From: Candidatus Latescibacterota bacterium
GTDB lineage: Bacteria; Krumholzibacteriota; Krumholzibacteriia; Krumholzibacteriales; WJIX01
Assembly: GCA_030643145.1 (NCBI GenBank)
Contig: DAOWMJ010000115.1
Location: forward strand, 1 to 6,358
Direction of reading: 5' to 3'
DNA length: 6,358 nt
The notes beneath the pieces were generated by a model. The model worked only from the letters and a program-made list of their open reading frames with translations, did not search any database and was not told the DNA's origin. Each line of letters starts with the position of its first letter. Position 1 is the stretch's first letter. A program made the translations under genes and the position numbers. Positions 1 through 4,746 of this stretch are shown here, piece by piece.

Positions 1-2
1 AG

Positions 3-488
3 AATGAAATTGAGATTATGTTGAGCAATGTCGCTTCCAGTCTTACAGAAGAGCAGAGAATTGTGCAGAAAGAAAAAATGCTTGAGAATGCCTTTAACTC
101 CCAAAACAGGTGGAGATGGCTCCAAAGCTATATAATAGAAGAATTGATCTATCGTGCGGCGATGGAAAAGAAACTGTATAAAGATCCTGATTATAAAAGA
201 ATTTCCCGCCAGGCGGAAAGAAAAATGCTCGTGCAGAGATTCCTCGACGGTGAGTACAATGCGAAGATCTCAATTAAGGAAGAAGATATGCGGGAATATT
301 ATAACGCGCATAAAGAAGAATTCAAGGATGACGAAGGCGGGCAAAAATCATTTGATGATGAAAAACAGCAGATATACGCGAAGGTCAGAGAGCGGCAAGA
401 GGCAGAGGTACAGCGGGAGCTTATGGAGAAGTTGATGAATCGTTATGATGTTGTGATTTATAATCCAAAAATGGGTGAGTCAGAATAA
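3..488 (+). CDS. SurA/PpiC-like periplasmic chaperone, C-terminal part, no PPIase domain (5' partial)
   Basis: The frame is open to the window edge (161 codons from base 3 to the TAA at 486-488). An internal ATG lies at 18, but the true start is probably upstream, since no signal peptide is seen and SurA_N domains normally have more sequence before this point. What is visible matches the SurA/PrsA/PpiC helical chaperone core: a helix containing LQSYIIEELIYRAAMEKK, then a 'KDPDYKR' turn, a long basic helix ending MLVQRFLDGE, and the segment ISIKEEDMREYYNAHKEEFK that normally leads into the parvulin (rotamase) domain. Here that domain is absent: after EEFK come only about 10 linker residues, then SFDDEKQQIYAKVRERQ and a final helix plus strand (YDVVIY) like the usual C-terminal part after the PPIase. 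So it is probably a holding chaperone without isomerase activity. It is followed 16 bases later by the DUF4381-type gene, probably in one transcript. Family assignment is from motif recognition only. Confidence 0.72.
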   Translation, partial: NEIEIMLSNVASSLTEEQRIVQKEKMLENAFNSQNRWRWLQSYIIEELIYRAAMEKKLYKDPDYKRISRQAERKMLVQRFLDGEYNAKISIKEEDMREYYNAHKEEFKDDEGGQKSFDDEKQQIYAKVRERQEAEVQRELMEKLMNRYDVVIYNPKMGESE

Positions 489-504
489 GGCCGGGGTATA
501 TGTA

Positions 505-1518
505 ATGTTTGAGAAAAAATGGGAAAATTCCAGATTGGCGGGATATTTGGTTTGCGCTTTCGTGATATTAGCTATTTATTCATGCGGCGGCGGTCAGGCC
601 CCGGTCGATGTTGCCGGAAAATATGAAATTGACCGTAATTTCACGCGGGGCCCCGTTGTTTTTCGTGTGGCTGTAAGCAAAAAAGAAATTACAATTGCCG
701 ATAATATCATATTGCTTCTTCAGACAAAAACCAGAGATAAATATGTGGCGGAGCTTCCTTCTTTCGGGGATAAACTTGAACAGTTCGGCATTGTTGATTA
801 CGAGACCTTTGAGCCGGAATTGAGGAATAATGATGAGATTATCACAAGCCGCAAGTACAAACTGGAGCCATTTCTATCCGGAGAATATAAAATTCCGCCT
901 ATGATTGTCGAGTTTCACGGCGAAGGTGATACGGTCAGGCATTATGTCGAATCAGACACAATAACGGTGAGGGTCAACTCACTGCTGCCCGAGGACAAGT
1001 CTGCACTTGAAATAAAGGATATCGCGGGGCCTCAAGAGCTGCCGCGCGAATTTCCCTGGCCCTTTGTAATCGTGGGTATTGTCCTTGTTTGCGGAATACT
1101 TGCTGTGGTGCTTTTCAAGTTACGGAAGAAGAAAAGGCGCGTTATTCCACTACCTGCCGCTCATGAGATCGCTCTTTTGAGGCTGCAGAGGCTTCTAGAC
1201 AGGAAACTTGCCGAGCAAAAGATGTATAGAGAGTTTACAATAGAAGTTTCAGATATTCTCAGGAGGTATATTGAAGACCGATTCGCCCTGAGAGCGCCCG
1301 AGAGAACGACCGAAGAATTTCTGATAGAAGCAGGCAGTGGGCTTGAGGTTGATGATGAAAAGAAAGAGATGATAGAGCAGTTTCTTGTTCACTGCGATAT
1401 GGTAAAATTCGCGCACTTTCAGCCGACAGAAAAGGATGTTCAGAGAACCTTTGATTCGTGCAGGGATTTTGTAATTGCCACAGAGATCAAGAAGGAGGTG
1501 AAACGGGAAGCCGCTTAG
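505..1518 (+). CDS. Bat-operon membrane protein: probable lipoprotein signal, BatD-like periplasmic domain, TM helix, cytoplasmic DUF4381-type domain
   Basis: 337 residues from ATG 505, preceded at 8 bases by GGGG. A GTG at 475 in the same frame would add 10 residues, but it has no ribosome site and spoils the signal sequence. Residues 1-27 look like a lipoprotein signal: basic start, hydrophobic LAGYLVCAFVILA, then IYSC with Cys27 followed by Gly-Gly-Gly (Tyr at -2 is off consensus). Residues 50-160 are a predicted beta-rich periplasmic domain with BatD-like features: a proline-containing LPSFGDKLEQFGI segment, YKLEPFLSGEYKIPP, and a closing ITVRV strand. Residues 184-205 form a transmembrane helix followed by KLRKKKRR, so the C-terminus is cytoplasmic. 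Residues 217-330 resemble the helical DUF4381 domain (RRYIEDRF, TTEEFL, DMVKFAHFQP). Proteins of this kind usually sit directly before batA, as here. Function is unknown; a scaffold joining periplasmic and cytoplasmic parts of the Bat complex is an inference. Confidence 0.8.
   Translation: MFEKKWENSRLAGYLVCAFVILAIYSCGGGQAPVDVAGKYEIDRNFTRGPVVFRVAVSKKEITIADNIILLLQTKTRDKYVAELPSFGDKLEQFGIVDYETFEPELRNNDEIITSRKYKLEPFLSGEYKIPPMIVEFHGEGDTVRHYVESDTITVRVNSLLPEDKSALEIKDIAGPQELPREFPWPFVIVGIVLVCGILAVVLFKLRKKKRRVIPLPAAHEIALLRLQRLLDRKLAEQKMYREFTIEVSDILRRYIEDRFALRAPERTTEEFLIEAGSGLEVDDEKKEMIEQFLVHCDMVKFAHFQPTEKDVQRTFDSCRDFVIATEIKKEVKREAA
1492..1500 (+). promoter_or_regulatory. Perfect Shine-Dalgarno sequence, unusually far upstream of batA
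   Basis: AAGGAGGTG matches the full 9-base anti-Shine-Dalgarno of 16S rRNA. It lies inside the last codons of the upstream gene (encoding Lys-Glu-Val), with 35 bases between it and the batA ATG at 1536. No ATG, GTG or TTG occurs in any frame at normal spacing, and no comparable purine run lies just before 1536. It may be the batA ribosome site brought closer by RNA folding, or a coincidence of the KKEVK codons. Confidence 0.45.
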
Positions 1519-1529
1519 GCAGGCTGCCG
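1504..1529 (+). other. Possible RNA hairpin between the Shine-Dalgarno and the batA start
   Basis: AGCC at 1509-1512 can pair with GGCT at 1522-1525. Beyond an A/G mismatch, GG at 1506-1507 can pair with CC at 1527-1528, and C1504 with G1529 if G1505 bulges. Folding this segment away would leave about 10 bases between AAGGAGGTG (1492-1500) and the ATG at 1536, a normal spacing. The stem is short and contains the stop codon of the upstream gene in its loop, so ribosomes finishing that gene would open it. No folding energy was computed. Confidence 0.25.
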
Positions 1530-1535
1530 GCCGAT

Positions 1536-2591
1536 ATGAGATTTCTTTCTCCATGGGTTTTTCTTCTTCTGCTGATAATTCCGGTCTATCTCTTTGTCAA
1601 AATACGGTTTCGGAGTACCGGCAGCATAGGTTTCTCTTCCCTTATAAATGTTCGAAAAGCAGGTATCTCCCTGCGGCAGAGGCTTTCTTTTATTCCGTTT
1701 GTTTTTCGGATCGCGGCGCTGATTCTGTTGGTAATCGCTCTTGCCCGTCCTCAGATGGGGAGGGAGAAAATCAAGGATGTTACAAAAGGGGTAGCGATGG
1801 AGATGGTCATAGACCGCTCGGGGAGTATGGGCGCGGAAATGGAATACAGAGGGCGCAGGATGAACAGGCTGGAGGTTGTAAAGAGTGTATTTAGGGAATT
1901 TCTGATGGGGAATGGGAAGAAACTTGAAGGAAGGGCGAATGATCTTGTGGGAATGGTGGCGTTTGCAAGGTATGCCGATACGATGGCACCTCTTACCCTT
2001 GGACATGGGGCTCTCTTAAGATTTCTTGACAGCGTGAATCTAGTTAAGACAAGGAATGAGGATGGGACTGCTATAGGTGATGCTATAGCGCTTGCAGCGG
2101 CGCGGCTAAAAACAGCGGAGGAAAATATGACCTCGGACGACAATTCCGGGGAGAGAGAATATGATATAAAGAGCAAAGTTATTATTTTGCTTACCGATGG
2201 ACAGAATAATTTTGGAAAGAGAACTCCTCTCGAGGCAGCCGAGCTAGCCGCGAAATGGGGAATAAAAATATACGCTATTGGAGTTGGCGGTGAAGGAGTA
2301 AGTACAATTAGAACGCTTCTCGGCAGTTTCAAGGTTCCGCAGAGTAATCAGGTTGATATGGGAACTCTCAATCAGATAGCGGACAAAACGGGAGGTTTAT
2401 CCAGGCAGGCTAAAGATGAAGAATCTTTAAGAATGATATATGAAGAAATAGACAGATTGGAAAAGAGTGAAATAGAATCTATCCGTTATGTAGATTACAG
2501 AGAATTGTTTGTGCCTTTCGCGTTGGCGGCGCTGCTTCTGATTCTTCTTGAAAGAGCGCTGGCCGGTACGATCTTCAGGAGGATACCCTGA
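1536..2591 (+). CDS. batA: BatA, membrane-anchored von Willebrand A domain protein
   Basis: 351 residues from ATG 1536. The frame is open further upstream to at least 1458, but only this start gives the family N-terminus (MRFLSPWVFLLLLIIPVYLF). Transmembrane helices are near residues 7-23 and 55-70, the second ending in the family ARP motif (70-72), and a third is near 325-340. The VWA domain (about 87-310) has a full MIDAS: D93-R-S95-G-S97, T178 in GTAIGDA, and D221 in LLTDG. It carries the insert typical of one BatA branch (MNRLEVVK, then GRANDLVGMVAFARYAD and APLTL) and the family ending TGGLSR, IYEEIDRLEKSEI, YRELF. A loop of about 15 residues rich in Glu, Asp and Ser (195-210) sits before the LLTDG strand. 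The domain faces the periplasm in the usual Bat topology and should bind a divalent cation and partner proteins. The gene starts 17 bases after the upstream stop and is followed 6 bases later by batB. Confidence 0.93.
   Translation: MRFLSPWVFLLLLIIPVYLFVKIRFRSTGSIGFSSLINVRKAGISLRQRLSFIPFVFRIAALILLVIALARPQMGREKIKDVTKGVAMEMVIDRSGSMGAEMEYRGRRMNRLEVVKSVFREFLMGNGKKLEGRANDLVGMVAFARYADTMAPLTLGHGALLRFLDSVNLVKTRNEDGTAIGDAIALAAARLKTAEENMTSDDNSGEREYDIKSKVIILLTDGQNNFGKRTPLEAAELAAKWGIKIYAIGVGGEGVSTIRTLLGSFKVPQSNQVDMGTLNQIADKTGGLSRQAKDEESLRMIYEEIDRLEKSEIESIRYVDYRELFVPFALAALLLILLERALAGTIFRRIP
2577..2582 (+). promoter_or_regulatory. Shine-Dalgarno of batB, long spacing
   Basis: AGGAGG lies within the last codons of batA, 15 bases before the batB ATG at 2598, longer than the usual 5 to 10 bases. 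The ATG at 2619 would be farther away still. The family N-terminus supports 2598 as the start, so this is the likely ribosome site, helped by ribosomes ending on batA at 2591. Confidence 0.5.
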
Positions 2592-2597
2592 TAAATT

Positions 2598-3611
2598 ATG
2601 CATATTGGTAATGTTAAGATGCTTTCTTTTCTGTGGCTGGCGCTTCTCCCCGTTCTGTTCTACCTATGGGCGCGATACAGACGAAAACGGTCGATGCGGT
2701 TGTTTATAGAGGCTGATCTTCTAAGTAGGATTTCCATGACTATTAATCCGGCAAGAAGAATCTGGAAATTGTTACTTATAATCTTGAGTGTAATATTTAT
2801 TGTCTTTTCTCTTGCAAGACCAGCCTGGAATCCCAAACCGCAGACAATTGAAAGAAGGGGCAGAGATATTGTGTTTATCCTGGATGTTTCAAAGAGTATG
2901 CTGGCGAAGGATCTTGCTCCCAACAGGCTTAAGCGCGCCAAGTTTGCCATTCAGGATATGATTAAATCTCTTAAGGGAGACCGCGTAGCTCTTGTTGTTT
3001 TTGCCGGATCATCCGTTCTTAAATGTCCGTTGACGCTCGATTACGGATTTTTCAAGCTAATGCTTGAAAGAGTGAGTGTGAACAGTATTTCCCGTGGGGG
3101 AAGCATGATTGGCGATGCTGTAAGGAAGGCCCTTGAGGATGGCTTTAGTGATCAGGAAAAGAAATATAAGGACATTCTTTTGATTACAGATGGGGAAGAC
3201 CATGATTCATTTCCGGTCCAGGCGGCCGAGGAAGCTTATCAGAGGGGCGTTCGCATTATAGCGATTGGGTTGGGTAATGAGGACCAGGGTAAAAGAATTC
3301 CAATAACAGATGACAGCGGGAGAAAGACCTTCCTTAAATATAATGACAGGGAGGTTTGGAGCAAGCTTGACGCTAAAACCTTAAGGAAGATGGCGAATGC
3401 CACCGATGGCGGTAAATATCTGAATGTGGCGACCGGGAATATTGACCTTGGCGAGGTGTACAGGAAGTTGATTGCCGGTGAAGAAAAACGTAAGATAGAG
3501 TCCAAAACAATAAAATTGTATGAAGAAAAATTTCAGATATTTATTGCGATAGCGCTTGCCTTGCTGGTATTCGAGATGTTTGTGACAGAACGTAAGAGAG
3601 CAAAAGAATGA
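2598..3611 (+). CDS. batB: BatB, membrane-anchored von Willebrand A domain protein
   Basis: 337 residues. The start at 2598 is preferred over the in-frame ATG at 2619 because MHIGNVKMLSFLWLALLPVL aligns with the usual BatB N-terminus. Transmembrane helices are near residues 8-24, 56-72 (ending in the family motif LARP) and 312-328, with a charged tail RKRAKE. The VWA domain (about 88-295) has the MIDAS D96-V-S98-K-S100 and D198 in LLITDGED. The third metal-binding position, Thr in BatA (GTAIGDA), is Ser169 here (GGSMIGDA). Other BatB marks are LAPNRLKRAKFAI, GDRVALVVFAGSS, CPLTLDY and the loop containing KRIPITDDSGR, TLRKMANATDGGKYL. It is paralogous to BatA and probably pairs with it on the periplasmic face of the inner membrane. 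It overlaps batC by 4 bases (ATGA), so translation of the two is probably coupled. Confidence 0.94.
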   Translation: MHIGNVKMLSFLWLALLPVLFYLWARYRRKRSMRLFIEADLLSRISMTINPARRIWKLLLIILSVIFIVFSLARPAWNPKPQTIERRGRDIVFILDVSKSMLAKDLAPNRLKRAKFAIQDMIKSLKGDRVALVVFAGSSVLKCPLTLDYGFFKLMLERVSVNSISRGGSMIGDAVRKALEDGFSDQEKKYKDILLITDGEDHDSFPVQAAEEAYQRGVRIIAIGLGNEDQGKRIPITDDSGRKTFLKYNDREVWSKLDAKTLRKMANATDGGKYLNVATGNIDLGEVYRKLIAGEEKRKIESKTIKLYEEKFQIFIAIALALLVFEMFVTERKRAKE

Positions 3612-4741
3612 AGATTTACAAATTATCAATAATGCTAGCCGCCGCGACACTGATCCTGGTGTTCTCGGCGCTATTTTCAGATCTGACCGCGGATACACCG
3701 GAGAAGCTTGTTTCAATCGGGAACGAAAGCTTCAGGAAGGGCGATTATAAAAGTGCGGTTGAATATTATGAAAGGGCTTCCGTTAAAAAACCCGAATCGG
3801 CCGTTATTCTTTTCAACACCGGTGACGCGCTTTACAAAAAGGGCGATTTTAAGGGAGCCGCGGAGTATCTTAGAAAGGCGGCAATTAAGACGAGAGAACT
3901 CGTTCTCGAAGCGAGGGCATGGTATAATTTGGGAAATTGCGCCTTCAGGGAAGGGCAAAGACAGGGCGACAGTGATTTAGAAAAGTCTCTTGAACACTAC
4001 CAAGAAAGCGTTGGTTGGTATGGTACGGCGCTTGAGAGGGACAGCACTTTAACTGATGCCGCCGTGAACATGGAAGTAACCAGGCTTGTGATCAAGGACC
4101 TTCTTGATCGTATCAAACAGCAGAAAGAAAAGATGGAGCAGCAGCAGGAAAAGATGAGGGAGATTGTTGATTCCCTTGTTTCTCTTGCCGGCCGGCAGGA
4201 TAAGGCTATGCAAGAAGGCGAGGAACTGTCGGCTGAAAAATCAAATGGATACTCTGACTGGAAGAATGGAGCCGGTAAACTTGAAAAGAAACAGCAGAAA
4301 ATCAAAAAGGGTACAACGGATGTTAAGGACAAGCTAAATGAAATGTTTGAAAAAAAGATACCTCCTCCCGTTCAGCAGGCGCAGGCGCATATTGACTCAT
4401 CACTTACCGGGCAAGGCGATGCTGCTGAAAAGCTCTCGGCGCTTGAGCCGGAGAATGCCTTAGGTGGTCAAAAAGAGTCATCCGAACAGCTCAAGAAAGC
4501 CATAGCTTCATTAACCGAGAATGAAGACAAGCAGCAGGACAAACAACAGCAGGACAAGGGGAATAAACAGGAAAATAAGGATAATAAGCAGCAGGAACAA
4601 CCGAAGAAACAAGAAGATAAAGCGTCGGAAAAGATAGAGAATGAAACAGCAAAAGATATTCTTTCTGAAGAGAAAGAAAACAGAGAAAAGAGAAAGCGGC
4701 AGGCTGGCTCGGGTTACAGATCGGTTGATAAGGACTGGTAG
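3608..4741 (+). CDS. batC: BatC, exported TPR protein with coiled-coil and charged tail
   Basis: 377 residues; the ATG overlaps the batB stop as ATGA. Residues 1-29 form a signal peptide (MKIYKLS, then hydrophobic IMLAAATLILVFSALFS, cleavage perhaps after TADT). Three TPR-like units follow: about 31-64 (GNESFRKGDYKSAVEYYERA), 65-98 (NTGDALYKKGDFKGAAEYLRKA) and 101-147, the last stretched by an insert (EGQRQGDSDLEKS). The region 158-200 is a probable coiled coil with repeated QQKEKMEQQQEKM; 222-248 continues as a basic helix. Residues 305-345 are Gln/Lys/Asp/Asn-rich low complexity. The C-terminus keeps the BatC-type block AKDILSEEKENREKRKR followed by the end VDKDW. BatC is thought to act in the periplasm as a protein-binding scaffold for BatA, BatB and BatD. 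At 377 residues it is longer than short BatC forms because of the coiled-coil and tail regions. The next gene starts after 5 bases. Confidence 0.9.
   Translation: MKIYKLSIMLAAATLILVFSALFSDLTADTPEKLVSIGNESFRKGDYKSAVEYYERASVKKPESAVILFNTGDALYKKGDFKGAAEYLRKAAIKTRELVLEARAWYNLGNCAFREGQRQGDSDLEKSLEHYQESVGWYGTALERDSTLTDAAVNMEVTRLVIKDLLDRIKQQKEKMEQQQEKMREIVDSLVSLAGRQDKAMQEGEELSAEKSNGYSDWKNGAGKLEKKQQKIKKGTTDVKDKLNEMFEKKIPPPVQQAQAHIDSSLTGQGDAAEKLSALEPENALGGQKESSEQLKKAIASLTENEDKQQDKQQQDKGNKQENKDNKQQEQPKKQEDKASEKIENETAKDILSEEKENREKRKRQAGSGYRSVDKDW
4532..4557 (+). repeat. Short tandem repeat in the batC low-complexity tail
   Basis: CAGCAGGACAA occurs at 4532-4542 and again at 4547-4557, a 15-base period that keeps the frame and encodes repeated QQDK. 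Related AAACAG/GATAA units continue to about 4620. Such in-frame repeats can change tail length by slippage in 3-codon or 5-codon steps without breaking the gene. Confidence 0.7.
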
Positions 4742-4746
4742 ATTAG

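Noticed and set aside
475..504. GTG start at 475 for the DUF4381-type protein, overlapping the chaperone gene by 14 bases
   Set aside because: No Shine-Dalgarno precedes it, and it puts ten extra residues before a good signal sequence. ATG 505 has GGGG at 8 bases and gives a normal N-terminus.
1458..1535. Upstream extension of the batA frame to 1458
   Set aside because: The extra 26 residues overlap the end of the previous gene, lack family similarity and precede the typical BatA N-terminus at 1536.
1515..2006. Open frame of 163 codons on the minus strand over the batA start
   Set aside because: The translation is basic and proline-rich without any family motif; it is a shadow of the batA coding strand.
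1751..2332. Open frame of 193 codons on the minus strand
   Set aside because: It lies wholly inside batA, has a composition expected from the reverse of VWA codons, and shows no recognisable domain or ribosome site.
2619..2621. Alternative ATG start for batB
   Set aside because: It would cut the first seven residues that align with other BatB proteins, and it is still farther from the AGGAGG at 2577.
4090..4109. Inverted repeat GATCAAG/CTTGATC with a 6-base loop
   Set aside because: It lies within batC coding sequence with no T-run after it; 7-base arms are expected by chance in this length, so it is not called a terminator.
4742..4746. Promoter or terminator between batC and batD
   Set aside because: Only five bases separate the genes, and no hairpin or promoter-like boxes are visible around them.
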